Part shown: positions 22,858 through 33,771 of the stretch, piece after piece
Position numbering within the stretch: the first letter of the stretch is position 1
How the letters are laid out: each line of letters opens with the position of its first letter
NCBI GenBank assembly: GCA_030052745.1
Contig: JANBVO010000002.1
Location: 1,736,001-1,800,000 of the forward strand
DNA length: 64,000 nucleotides
Direction: 5' to 3'
DNA from: Pleurostoma richardsiae
Taxonomy: Eukaryota; Ascomycota; Sordariomycetes; Calosphaeriales; Pleurostomataceae
Notes under the pieces: model-generated
What the model was told of the DNA's origin: nothing
Seen by the model: the letters and a program-made list of their open reading frames with translations, nothing else
The model's database searches: none
Translations under genes and position numbers: made by a program

Positions 22858-23445
22858 GTACGAAATAAGCCACGGCAGCCGCCAGTGGGCTCTCTTGGGC
22901 CCTTTCTGTACTACCCGTATGTAATTGCAACTCAGCGGCCTTTTGACAGAGCTGCTCCAGTACCCAGATCCTGCTGGACATTTCCTATCCAGACAGCTCG
23001 CCTGCTTTGACTCGTTCCGACGGCAGCACAGCAAGAGCCCGGTGGCCCGGTGGCCAGCCAATCGGACCTTCCAGAAGTATATTCGATCCCCGAAGTCATA
23101 CTAACGGCGACCTGCCCAGTTGCTACGGGGTCCTTGGGTGGAAAGTTACCGAGCTCGGAGGGCGCTTCGATAGCCTTCGTACTAGGCTGTTAGGCTGCGT
23201 CTATTGTGCCAAGCCCACCAAACCGCGCCCAACAGGAGGCGAAAATTGCGACGAGCGGGACAGCTTCGCCTACCATAGTAGACGACCCGCAAGTTGCACA
23301 CACTGTGCGGGATCCAGAGTGTACATGCGCGACGCAACTTGGCGCTACAGCATGTCGACAGACGGTACACAGCAGCGTTTCGCTGAGTCTAAGCGGCCCC
23401 GTTTGCTCTAACTAATCTGGTAAAACCCCCCGGCGATTCTGATGC

Positions 23446-23461
23446 CACACACACACACACA
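23446..23461. repeat. (CA)8 microsatellite
   Basis: Eight tandem CA units, upstream of the small conserved gene. An ordinary dinucleotide repeat. Confidence 0.95.
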
Positions 23462-23947
23462 TGGCGAGGCCAGACTACCACGAAGCTACTCACGCCGCCC
23501 GATCCAAGGCTGTGGTAAAGTCCCTCAGCTGAATAACTGCTTGCCGAAGTGGAGGAGATTCGGTTTCTCGCCCGTTGGTCTCTGCCGTATCGATTTTAAG
23601 GTTTCCTTCCTCCGAGACCATTGCTTAGAAAGGATGTGAGACAAAGGGAGAACCAACAGGGGACGCAGTGCCAACACATTACATCCCTCTATAAGAAGGA
23701 GAGACATCCCACGCAAGCCCTAGATCCCTCCAAGACCATCCCATACTTAAGAAGATCGATCCCCTTGACACGATCAGCAAATAAACTACCCTGGCCACAG
23801 CTTGCTGGCGATATCATTGGACCAGATACCTCCTCTCCAAGAGTGTTCTGCAACCCGGAACCATCTTTCCAATCGGGTCCCACCACGCCCTCAACGTCAC
23901 AAGACTCAGCTGAATACATCTATCCCTATTTCGAATTTGCAGCCACC

Positions 23948-24382
23948 ATGACCATGACCTCTCTCTATCATCGGGACTCGTACTTTACCTCTCCCCACCC
24001 AGCCAGCTTCTACGCCCTCCAAGCTGCCGATTTTTCCTCTTTCATCTCTACTCAGCTGCTGCCCGCGAGCATGAGTGGAGAGGGCAAGGCTGACGATGCC
24101 GAATCCTCTGCCGCCAGCCAGAAGCGGCGCTCTTCTCAAGAATCGGCGGTTGCGATGGCCCTAGAGGTCGCCAGGGAGACCCCCGAAGGAGCGCAGGACC
24201 CGACCGTCGTCGGCATCCTCGAGGCAGCGCTGTCAGCAACCTGGGACAAGGTAGTCAAGCAGTCCGACTACGTCATGACACCTGGGGAGTTCGCCGTCTT
24301 CAACTTCTTTCAGCACCGGTTCGCCGGCAACCAAGACGCCATAGCGGCGCGCAAGCGGTACTGGGACAACACGCACGCGTGA
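23948..24382 (+). CDS. Small conserved fungal protein of unknown function (144 aa)
   Basis: A single-exon frame of 144 codons. The start is the first in-frame ATG of a longer open stretch and has a perfect GCCACCATG context. The first 60 residues are Ser/Ala/Tyr-rich and probably disordered. The C-terminal 70 residues look folded: a helix around EILEAALSATW-type residues, then YVMTPGEFAVFNFFQHRF and a terminal ARKRYWDN motif. I recall similar C-terminal blocks in other Pezizomycotina proteins, but no function is attached to them. No signal peptide or membrane segment. Confidence 0.75.
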   Translation: MTMTSLYHRDSYFTSPHPASFYALQAADFSSFISTQLLPASMSGEGKADDAESSAASQKRRSSQESAVAMALEVARETPEGAQDPTVVGILEAALSATWDKVVKQSDYVMTPGEFAVFNFFQHRFAGNQDAIAARKRYWDNTHA

Positions 24383-25573
24383 TCACGATGGGAAACTGCC
24401 AATTGCCCTCTTCTCCCAGGAAAGTCTGTGCGGGCCGAGACCCGCCCCACCCCCTTCCGCACTCGGCCCGGAGCCGAGATCTTGGGACCTGGGACGCGTT
24501 TCTCCGTGGCGTCATCGGCGGATGCTGTTGTCATCCTTTTCTTATCTTGAGGACACCGTCATCCCCTCATGAAAACCACAGCTGCTTAACTCGGACATAC
24601 CGCGTATGCCGAGGGCCTGGAAAGCCTATTCGCATACGTCACGCACATCGAAACAACGGGCCACGCGATACACGATACATTCGACAAGAGGCAACCACTG
24701 AGAGGCTCACCAAACGTCTTTTTGGCTCTCTGCATCTCCAAGCGCAGGAACCTTTCCGAGACAGGGTTGACGGCGATCAATCTGGAATTCGGCGTCTGAT
24801 ACGAGACCCCTCCCCTGGCAGCATATTCGGTTCTCTCTCTTCCTCTGTTGGCAGCCATGGCGTCCCTGGTGTGATGATTCATGCTTTAAGAGGTTGCTGG
24901 CAGCCCTGTAACGAGATACTTCATGCGTTGACGAATAAAAGTTGCGTTGTTTTCGATGTTCTCTAGGTAGTTCATGATCAAGGCCAAGCTTGAAGCAGCT
25001 GTAGCACCCTGCTCCGAGACAAGATGGCCATCTTATCCACACCTTACCTCTCCCACCGTCTTCAATCTCATCCGCCGGCTTCTCTACAGCCTGTGCCAAT
25101 CTCCCCTGCATCGGATGCAATTGCCGTCCCCACTTATGATCAAGCGTCCTTCCAATTCCATCCGCAATCCGATCCAACTTCCCATCTTGTACATACTAAG
25201 ACGTCCTACAACCTTAAACATTACGCATCGCTTGTGTCGCGATAGAGCGACGGATTAATTTATCAATCATACCCTGAACTGTCTTTGATCCGCCGCGATT
25301 GGTTCATGATATCGCGGCCCTTGGAGGCCCTTGCGTCCTCGATCCATTTAATGTCCAAAGAGGTCCTTATCCCATTTCGCATTGCTCGCGCATGTGGCTG
25401 CTGCTCTTGCATTCCTCCAGTGAAACTCCATTCGTTCCCTACCTATGACAAAGCTTAACCAGGCCGACATAACGCCGTGAGCCAGATCCGTCACGAGTCC
25501 GAGGTTCTCAAGTCGGCTGGCTTACCTCGTGCTTCGCTTGCAACTGGGAGTCCTGCGCGGCAACTAGTGAGCA
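24383..25573. other. Intergenic region, promoter of the PNGase A-like gene
   Basis: The 1.2 kb between two plus-strand genes contains the 3' end of the small conserved gene and the promoter and leader of the amidase gene. No protein-like frame or RNA gene was recognised on either strand. Confidence 0.45.
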
Positions 25574-27860
25574 ATGGCATCTGATGAGCTGGAGAAGAAG
25601 GTCTTGGTGGCTTCAGAGCCAATTGAGCCATCTACACGCCAGAAACCTCCCAGCCGGTGTAGGAAACTCCTCGCTTATCTTGCACTGTTTGCAATTGTGA
25701 TCGGGTTCCTGAGCTATCCTTCTGTCAATGAGTGCCTCAGCAATCTCAGCTCAAGCCATGCCGACAGCGTGGTTGTTGATGTTGCCGATCCTGGCGTCCC
25801 AGTGCTAGCAGACGTGCATGTCTCCGCGGAACGGCAACCTTCCATGAAACGGCAGCTCCCTACAACTTCTGCTCCTGCAGCTACTGCTACTGCCCTCGAG
25901 TGCTTCCAGGTCGCGCAGCCAGTGCTCATGCCGCAGGGTGCTGTTGGCAGCGACGGGTCGACTGTGACCTCCGGGACTGGCTCCCCGGCAGCTCAGGGGG
26001 ATTCATGCACTCTTGTGCTGATGGATCATGTCTTTGCTTATAGCTACGGCATCCCCTTTGTCAGTAAGTTTAATCGCTTCCTGTGCCACTTAGCATCACA
26101 GGGAGGGCCATGGCTGAGCCGACCTAGGCAACTATACGCCGCCGAGCTGCTCGTTCAACAGGGTGGTCATGAACTTCACCGTTGTCTCTGAAGGTCGTCA
26201 GTTCGACCGGCTGGCGCTGATGTATATGAACGACACGGAAGTCTGGCGGACCTCTACCGCAGAGCCAACGCAGCACCCCGGCATCCGCTGGGTCTACATG
26301 AAGGACATGACCGAGTACCTGTACTTCTGGAAGTCTCCTCAGACCATCATCTTCGACCTCGGCAACCTCATCGACAGCACGTACACGGGGTCTTTCAACA
26401 CGACTCTCACGGCCACCTTCTTCACGGCCGATGTCGACACCGGCGGCGCGGCGCCGAGCGACCTCATCATCCCCATCTCGGCTCGGAAGGGCTCCACGGG
26501 TGGCGTCAGCCAATTCACGCTGCCGCAGGACAACGCGACCAACACCATCAGCTTCCCGCGCAACGCCAACCGGGCTGTCTTCTCCGTATCAGCCAATGGC
26601 CAGGCGACCGAGGAGTTCTGGTGGAGTAACGTCCTGCAGAGCGACACCCTGGCCTTCGAAGCCACGGCAGGGTCCCTGCCGGGCTTCAGCCCCTTCCGCG
26701 AGGTCCAGGTCTTCATCGACGGGCAGCTGGCCGGCGTGCAGTGGCCGTTCCCGGTCATATTCACGGGCGGCGTCGTCCCGAGCCTGCACAGGCCGATCGT
26801 CGGCCTCGACGCGTTCGATCTCCGGGAGCACGAGATCGACATTACGCCCTGGCTGCCGCTGCTGTCTGACGGCGCAGAGCACACATTTACGATCAAAGTC
26901 GCCGGCCTGGACGACAACAATGGGGCCAGCGCCAGCCTGACCGAGAGTGTCGCGGCAAGCTGGTACGTGACGGGCAAGATCTTCGTCTGGCTCGACAAGG
27001 ACGAGAACGCCGTGACGACGGGAGACACCACGCCCAACATGCTCACCTCGGCGCCCACCATCTCCGTCTCGCACCAGCTCACCCAGAGCGCCAACGGCAC
27101 CAACGAGACGCTGGCCTACACGACCTCGGTGCAGCGCACCGTGACCGTCTCGGCCAGGGTGACCTCGCAGAACTCGTCCCGCACGGCGACCTGGTCGCAG
27201 GCGCTGTCGTACTCGAACAAGGGCTACATCTGGGACTTCGGCTACAGCCAGATCAACGACTTCTCCATCACGGGCAGCGACGAGCTGCTGCTCTCAGGGG
27301 CCAACGCGTCCTACCGCGCCGACTACACCTACCCGCTATGGTGCAACTCCACCTACAGCGAGTCGGCGCAGGGCAACCTGACCATCTTCGCGCACCTCGT
27401 GCAGGGGCTGGACCTGCACGTGCAAGGGGCCGCCGTGTTCCCCACGGGCCTCGAGCCGTTCAGCCCGCGCCGGCAGCAGCAGACCGGGCAGTGCGCGGGG
27501 CCCCGGTTCCCGGGAGGCAGCGACTTGAGCACCTCGCGCGACGGCACGGCATGGTTCTTCCAGACGGGCGACGGGACGAGCAGCTCCGGGTTCGGGACCA
27601 CGAACCAGGTGTTCCGGTTTGGCGGGACGACGGCCAAGGGGGCGGACGCGGAGCTGTTCTACCGCGACGTGACGGCCACGAACGGGACGGTTGTCGCGGA
27701 CGAGGAGCGCGTGGCCGGCGTGAGCGTGGGGGGGAACGATACCGGAGTGGCATCAGGCAGTGGAGGGTCAGCGGCGGCGCTGTTTGCGCAGGCGCCTGAG
27801 GACGGTGGTAAGGGTGGTCCGAGGGCCTTCGCTGGCAGGCAGGGAGCGACGTTGCGGTAG
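25574..27860 (+). CDS. Peptide-N4-asparagine amidase A (PNGase A)-like membrane protein
   Basis: Two exons (25574-26063 and 26128-27860; 64-nt intron) encode about 740 residues. A short cytoplasmic N-terminus is followed by one hydrophobic segment (about residues 30-50), which predicts a type II signal anchor. After a Ser/Thr/Ala-rich stem comes the PNGase A domain: CFQVAQP at its start, VLMDHVFAYSYGIPF, NYTPPSCSFNRVVMNF, MNDTEVWRTSTAEPT, a WWSNV-like core and, near the C-terminus, RDGTAWFF. Many NxS/T sites fit a secretory-pathway protein. Plant PNGase A releases N-glycans from glycopeptides. Enzyme activity of the fungal members is poorly tested, so the substrate is inferred. The end is Gly/Ala-rich and looks complete. 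Confidence 0.9.
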
Positions 27861-30016
27861 GGTTGGATACGGTGTTTTGGGTAATACATGGCGACATGCC
27901 GTATAGAGCTTTTGTACATTCTTCAGTCCCCGAACGAGACCAAGTTTCTCTACAAGGGCGACTCTGCTGCGGACACACGTGTAGCAAGCATTGCATAATA
28001 TGGATAGATATATTCATGTGCACCTATTTAGACTTATCACTGTACGAGCGCTTTATAATTATACGTGACGACGTCATGTCTAGTCGATAGAGCAGGCCCA
28101 GAGTCAGTGGATAGAGAAGCCAAGACCATTGCCTGGAACTGTTGTTGACGTACGTCTTTTGCTTCTTTGGAACACATTTCGCCCTATCTGCCGAACCATG
28201 CATTCCGCACGGAGCTTGTATGCATCTTTTTTCCCCTTTTCTTCTTTTTGAGGGGATGCTGTATAGCTTGTCGGCGATGTAACAGAAGGGGCCGTTGAAA
28301 CGTTGGCATTAAGCGAAACCTCCCCTACAAGGAAAGCTTGCCGACGAGGATGTTTGTTCCGTATGATCTTGGATATACGATCTCCAAGTCTTTGCGGCCT
28401 AAGGATGGGAGCTTCCTCTCGAGAAGCTAGTACATGGCCCGTTCATGGAAGAAGACAGGCATATTAACCAGCAGCCAAAGACAATGGCCTAGCAGCGGGA
28501 AGGCTCCAGCTCGATTTGCTTACTGTACGGATTCATGAAAGATTCCGTGCTTGACGTTGAATTGAATTTCTATGACGGCCCCTCGGTCTGGAGCCTGTGA
28601 GGAAACAACGAACCCTGTGATGGGACGTGAACTGCCAATGGGACGTGAACTGCCAATGGGACGTGAACTGCCAATGGGATCTCGTCGACTGCTTCGGCGC
28701 CTCGAACCCACCGACGGAGCTGCACGGTTCCGGGTTCCTCGAGAAGCCGAGAAACTGATCTGATACTCGAATCACCAACGGGTCGGGTGGCTGAGTGAGC
28801 CACCTCCAGTTGGACTTTCTGGAGGTGGCGCAGTCGAGCTCATGGCCGGAAGCCACGGGGCGCCGCAGCTGTTTCGGCGTGACAAGAGGGCGTTTGATAT
28901 AGTAGATAAGAGACGAGATATATCACCGGCGATGGACTGGCAATGGTTGACTGGCTGTGGCCGGCTCGCGATGCGGCAGCTGTGCAGCGAGCCGCGCGGT
29001 GTTTCAGAAGCACAAGAGACCGAATGGGACAGAGCAGAGGTCTCGGATCCCAGTGGTCCCTGCGTTGCCCCGCCAGGATCGACGGGCGCGGCTCGTGGCG
29101 TCGATTGGCTGGCCAACCAAGCTTTTGCATGTTTCGTCATCGTACCTTAGTCATGGAGGGGCAACCGGCGTCCACAGGAAACATGGAAAAAGATCTTCGA
29201 GGCCGCCTGACACCTGTTGAAGCGCAGTCAGGATCCCGATGCGAAACGCAGCCTGAGCCTCTGCGTGTGTTGCTTGACGGTTGGCCGAGTGTCGTGTACA
29301 CCCTTTACGCGTATCTGATGCAGGTACCTGCAGGTAGTTACAGTTTATATACTCCGTAGAGGTCAATGCCTATTTCATATAACTATCAGTCCCTCTGGCC
29401 AGGTGTTGACTAGAATCAGTGAAATCCAACAAACACTACGACTTGGAATCCAAGCTGCCTACCGCTTTGGGCAAAGAGAAGAAGTCAGTTGTCGGGCTGT
29501 TGCTGCGGAACATTCCAGTGGAACAAAGGCAGCTGAATGCTCGAGTGCTCGACGGCTCATCGGTCCCACACCCCTGTCATCCGCCCAGAGCCGGTCACGT
29601 CATACACTGCGTCCGCATCTGCCGACACCTCTGGTGCTGCTGCAGGCATCATCGACTCGCCAATAGCGCTGAGCTGCCCTGCATTGCTGTCCCGGCTTCT
29701 CTCAATAAAGGGTCTCACACCTGCTCTCACCACCACCTGTTCTGCTCTCGATCGCCCATCCCTACTTCAAAACCACCTGTCGCAGGCCCTCCAGCTGCGC
29801 AAAGACGACCTCTGAAGAAACTAGCTCAAGCACTCCACTCCACATCCGCAATCCTAGCACCTCACGTTCGAAGTAGCAGCGCACTTGGATCTTCCCAACA
29901 AAACAAGTTGCTATTTGCAAAAGCGCACGACGATATCTCGCCCAAAGCGAGCCTATTGAAAGCGACATACACTTACCCCATCGCTCTTCAACGTCGTTAC
30001 CCCACCGCCAGCCATC
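27861..30016. other. Intergenic region with short tandem repeat, promoter of NCE102-like gene
   Basis: A 2.2-kb stretch without a supported gene. It contains the 3' end of the PNGase A-like gene, an 18-bp tandem repeat near 28.6 kb and, on the right, the pyrimidine-rich promoter and leader of the NCE102-like gene. Open frames on both strands here lack protein-like composition. Confidence 0.5.
28620..28679. repeat. 18-bp tandem repeat, three copies plus a partial
   Basis: Three perfect copies of ATGGGACGTGAACTGCCA (28620-28673) followed by the first six bases of a fourth. The unit length is a multiple of three, but the surrounding frames are not supported as protein, so this looks like non-coding slippage or a variable-number repeat. 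Confidence 0.9.
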
Positions 30017-30523
30017 ATGGACGCAATCCAGTTGATCGTGCGGGCGCTCCAGCTGCTCTGGACCCTGCTCATCACGGCGCTGATCGGCAACGTCATCGCT
30101 TCTAATATCAACGGCCAGATGGGCTCCATCAACTTCGCCATGTTCGTCGCTGCGCTCTCCTGGGTCGCCGCACTCTACGGCCTGGTCGCTGCCTTCGTCG
30201 AGTCTATAGCTATCCCTATCGTCCTGCTGGCCCTCGATGGCCTCTCCACCCTTTTCACCCTCATCGCTGGCATTGTCCTCGCTGCCAAGCTGCACGCCGC
30301 CAACTGCGGTGGTAACCTACAGGACCATTACGGCAGCGGCTGGATTGGCTTCGGCTCCGCCAACGACGAGAAGCGCTGCCGCGAGATCCAGGCCAGCACT
30401 GCCTTTATGTGGTTCCTCTTCGCCTGCTTCGCCGTCGGCGTCTTCTTCACCTTCATGGGCTTCCGGCGCGGCGGTGCGTCCGTCCGCTCCGGCGGGCCTC
30501 ATATGAGCCAGGTCCGTGTCTAA
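30017..30523 (+). CDS. NCE102: NCE102-like MARVEL-domain membrane protein
   Basis: A single-exon gene of 168 residues, close to the 173 of yeast Nce102. Four membrane segments are clear: about residues 5-28, 38-62, 66-92 and 130-152. The loop before the last segment carries two cysteines (NCGG and KRCRE) as in homologues, and the cytoplasmic tail is short and basic with Ser/Gly. Yeast Nce102 organises eisosomes and the MCC plasma-membrane domain and senses sphingolipids; homologues in filamentous fungi sit at eisosomes. The name non-classical export protein 2 reflects an early screen. It is convergent with the MIM2 gene. Confidence 0.9.
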   Translation: MDAIQLIVRALQLLWTLLITALIGNVIASNINGQMGSINFAMFVAALSWVAALYGLVAAFVESIAIPIVLLALDGLSTLFTLIAGIVLAAKLHAANCGGNLQDHYGSGWIGFGSANDEKRCREIQASTAFMWFLFACFAVGVFFTFMGFRRGGASVRSGGPHMSQVRV

Positions 30524-31144
30524 GTCGCGGGAGAGGGTTGGTGCATCTCATACTGAGCTGCCCACCCGTCGTGAAAGTTGTAATGTGGAGGTCTTCTGGA
30601 TCGACAGGATACGATGGAGGCACTAACCGTGCCTCTAATGGCTGTTTGAATTGGAAATTGGCGTTTGGGAACGGTTGACACGGAGCCTGTTATACCAGCT
30701 CGCTTTGGCACTATACCAGATGCAGTGTGCGAACTATGCCGAATACTTTGGTCGAAATTCGGGTTCGGGGATCCCTATACGGGTGTAATCATGTACTGTA
30801 CTTTACAAAACTGCGGAGAGAAGCAATTGGCAAGGCTATTATTTTGCTAAATTAATACCTGAGTGACTTATGGCGCTTCATTAGTAGAAGGGCCGGCCGC
30901 CGTGCCAGTCCTCGGGATGCTTCCGAGGATATTGTCACCCTAACCCCTGGCTGTGATATCGGTTTCCAGTCTCTTGACGATGTGCAATGGTAGACTTATG
31001 TATTTTTCTATTCGCAGCCCCGAAACGCCTATAAGCAGTCCGCGCCCGTAGATGTGTTCCTGTCCCGCATATATACAATTGAGCAGGGGTTCAAGGCGTC
31101 AGGCGGAGGACGTTGCATGTGTGTATAATACTGCATCGCCCGGC
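30524..31144. other. Convergent intergenic region (NCE102-like / MIM2)
   Basis: The region lies between two converging stop codons and holds the two 3' untranslated regions. It is AT-rich near 30.8 kb. No gene or repeat was recognised. Confidence 0.5.
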
Positions 31145-31604
31145 TCATAGTGATGACGCCGCCTCTACCACACCAGCCGCTTTGAAAGCCTTCTTGTTCG
31201 TCCACCGGACCTCAACATCGTGCATCCACTCCATATACCGTGCCCAACCTGCATGAGACAGTCCTTGTCAGTACTGGAATCTTCCTAACCAAGACTGCCG
31301 CCACCATCGCCTGCAAGGGCTTGCCGGAGAGGGAAACAAGGAGCTAGTAGCGAGTTGACGTACTGTAGTAGGCAAATTTCCGGCCCAGGTACTTGCCCGC
31401 GAAGGGCACCAGAACCATGGTCAATAGGAGTTGGAGCTGCTGCAAGCTCTCCTCCCACTCGCGCTGCGCGTCCGAGGAATCAGCGTCTGACTCGCTGAGC
31501 ACGCCGCTTGAGGTGGATGGCAGTGAGTCAACGTCGTCGTCACGGTCCTCGGAGGGCGACCGCTCCGGGATGACGAAGGACTCGGAAGCGGACAGGCTGG
31601 TCAT
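31145..31604 (-). CDS. MIM2: Mitochondrial import protein 2 (MIM2)
   Basis: Two exons (31604-31364 and 31248-31145; intron 115 nt) encode 114 residues, matching a small MIM2. The first 48 residues are acidic and Ser-rich. Then comes the family signature: EWEESLQQLQLLL, a single hydrophobic segment VLVPFAGKYLGRKFAYY, and across the splice site SWARYMEWMHD. The joined reading W-x-R-Y-M-E-W is what supports the exon pairing. Mim2 with Mim1 forms the outer-membrane complex that inserts alpha-helical outer-membrane proteins and helps TOM assembly. The G-K-x-x-G-R pattern in the membrane segment may aid helix packing. Confidence 0.85.
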
Positions 31605-32298
31605 CTTGGGGGGCCGGGGTCTTGCTCAGAGAGTGGGATGTTGAGAGAGATCGGAGGTTATCGTCGAGAGACGAGCAAGGACGTTGGGCTAGACGAGAAG
31701 CATTGATGCTTCCTTCGTTCGGAGCGGCACGGGGATCCTCGTCGCGGAAATGGCGGGCTGTGCTTCTCGGGGTGTCGATGACCGCTGTCTGTCGTCTTTG
31801 TGCCGAAAGGCAGTGATGTCGAGGGCCCTCGCAGCTTCGGAGCAGCATGCAGTAGCTCCGTACCGGACTGCGTTACAGCTACTCGACTTAGCGTGGAGCA
31901 GAAACACGTTCAATTGGTTGAAAATAGTGGTACTATAGAGAACGAGCTAAGAAGATACATAGAAATGCGTGAGACCATGGATTTTTCGAAGTTCTACTCT
32001 AACAAAAATGCCATCTCCCTACGTCCGCTTGCTGGGTCACCTGACTCTGAGTCACCAGCTCTTGCCTTCGTCCTCGTCTTGAAGCTGAGGGGCAACGTCA
32101 TGACGAGACTTCGAGCCGGCAACAAACTCAATCAGTTCTTCCCCTCTTCCAACGCCAGTCTCGCAAAACCACCAACAATACTCGCGCAAGAGCCAGGCAT
32201 CTTTCGGAGATCTCCAACTAGGCCTTCCAATCGATACAGACAGCGCCAGAGGCAAAGAAACAGCCGGTAGCACAGGCGCCAAAGATCCACCATTCAAG
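31605..32298. promoter_or_regulatory. Divergent promoter region of MIM2 and eIF2-beta
   Basis: This 694-bp stretch separates the start codons of the minus-strand MIM2 gene and the plus-strand eIF2-beta gene, so it contains both promoters. No TATA box was obvious. Two essential housekeeping genes share it, so loss of either half should be selected against. Confidence 0.5.
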
Positions 32299-33771
32299 AT
32301 GGATGCCGAAGTGAGTTTTAGGATCCGATTTAGCCCTCCCCTCACCAAAAATAAGCCCGCCCAAAAATTCCACTCCCTACCAAAACTTCGCCCCTCAGAG
32401 TGGTCCCACCCCGCCGCGGAAGTGCTTGCCTACGAGAGACCTTGACGCAACATCTTCCCTTCTTTGCAAGCATTAAATCGCGATTTTCAAGCCCGGCCGT
32501 CACTTCTCCAGCGCGCCGCTAACCCTCCAGGAATCCCACCCGCGCAGATCCCGCAAGTCGGTCGCTTTCACCGAAAACACTGTCATCGTCGGCCCAGACG
32601 GAACCGTGACCATGGCAGACGCGACGCCCGATTCTCCTAAGGAGCCCACCGCTGCCTCGCATACAAGTCGATCGCCATCGCTTTCCGCAACAGTGCGTGC
32701 TTTTGCTGACGCTGCTCAAGCACCCACTGACATCGACGATGTCAACCCGGCGCCCCTCGACGAGAAGCCTTCCGCCGATGACACCGGTCTCGACCCCACG
32801 CTGATGGTGAAGAAGAAGAAGAAGGCTGTCCCTGCGCCCGACGCTGCTGCTGACGGCGAGGACGGCGGTCTCGATCTCAGCCTGAAGAAGAAGAAGAAGA
32901 AGGTCAAGAAGCCGGAGGAGGGTGGTGATGCTTTCGCGGCGAAGCTGGCTGCTCTCGACCTCGAGGGCAAGGAGGGCGAGGAAGCTCAGCCGGAAACGGA
33001 GGTCCAGGAGGGTGACATGGAGAAAGGCACCGGAATCTGGCAACATGACCAGACGGCCCCGATCAATTACGACCTCCTCCTGTCCCGGTTCTTCCACCTT
33101 CTTGCGCAGAGGAACCCCGACCATGCTTCGAGCAGCTCTCGAAGCTACAAGATCCCGCCCCCTCAGTGCCTCCGTGAAGGCAACAAGAAGACCATTTTGT
33201 ACGTTCATTCTAACGGCCTTGCTGCTACTCGAAGGGTGTCATGCTAACCAGTACTGTCAGTGCGAACATTGCTGAGATTTGCAAGCGCATGAAGCGAACG
33301 GAGGGTAAGCTATTATTCAAGTGGCATGGGGTGAAAGGATACTAACGTAAATTTTCAGAGCACGTCACTGCCTTCATTTTCTCCGAGTTGGGTACTACTG
33401 GCTCCGTCGATGGTAGCCGGCGGCTTGTCATCAAGGGTCGTTTCCAGCAGAAGCAGATCGAGAACGTTCTGCGGAAATACATCCTCGAGTACCTCAGCTG
33501 CAAGACCTGCCGATCCCTTGGTACGTCTTCATTCTTTTGTATTTCTTGCCTGGAAGAAGTGCCTTGTGGAATCTGTTCCTACTCTCAGCCATTGCTCCCT
33601 GGGCCATTGGAGACATGCTAACCCGGCTCACTAATAGATACGAACCTCGACAAGGGCGAGAACCGTCTATACTTCATTACTTGCAACTCCTGCGGTTCCA
33701 GACGTAGTGTCTCGGCCATCAAGACTGGTTTCTCGGCCCAGATCGGCAAGAGAAGGAAGATGAAGGGTTAA
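32299..33771 (+). CDS. SUI3: Translation initiation factor eIF2 subunit beta
   Basis: Five exons (32299-32310, 32531-33198, 33261-33304, 33359-33520, 33638-33771) encode about 339 residues. The first exon carries only four codons (MDAE); a 220-nt intron follows. This start is preferred over the ATG at 32612 because the in-frame sequence before that ATG ([18 protein letters not shown]) matches the conserved N-terminus of fungal eIF2-beta. Two lysine blocks (five and six lysines), which bind eIF5 and eIF2B-epsilon in yeast, lie near residues 90-125; yeast has three. The core with [10 protein letters not shown], then [18 protein letters not shown], and a C4 zinc finger (CKTC...CNSC) complete the protein, ending in basic KRRKMKG. 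The subunit works in the eIF2-GTP-Met-tRNAi ternary complex. Confidence 0.93.

Larger units (their letters stand above)
19593..23947. other. Gene-poor 4.3-kb stretch
   Basis: No gene could be supported. It holds the upstream region of the secreted cysteine-rich protein, AT-richer DNA around 20.3-22.7 kb, a possible gene remnant on the minus strand near 21.5-21.97 kb, a TACCTAGG-rich block at 22.72-22.86 kb, a (CA)8 repeat, and the leader of the small conserved gene starting at 23948. I looked for transposon ends and transposase or reverse transcriptase motifs and saw none. Confidence 0.5.

Noticed and set aside
23075-23100. TTCGATCCCCGAA, reminiscent of a tRNA T-loop
   Set aside because: No matching T-stem, anticodon arm or acceptor stem could be found around it.
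17402-23947. Possible transposon or RIP-mutated repeat in the gene-poor stretch
   Set aside because: No transposase or reverse transcriptase motifs, terminal repeats or strong TpA/AT bias typical of RIP were seen by eye. A dinucleotide RIP index would decide.
28533-28856. Minus-strand frame containing repeated HWQFTS units
   Set aside because: The repeated peptide is only the translation of the 18-bp DNA repeat; the rest of the frame has no support.
29419-30105. 228-codon plus-strand frame before the NCE102-like gene
   Set aside because: It overlaps the NCE102 start in another frame, lacks motifs and has leader-like composition.
32612-32614. ATG at 32612 as the main eIF2-beta start
   Set aside because: In-frame sequence upstream matches the conserved eIF2-beta N-terminus and is preceded by a good acceptor and a four-codon exon.
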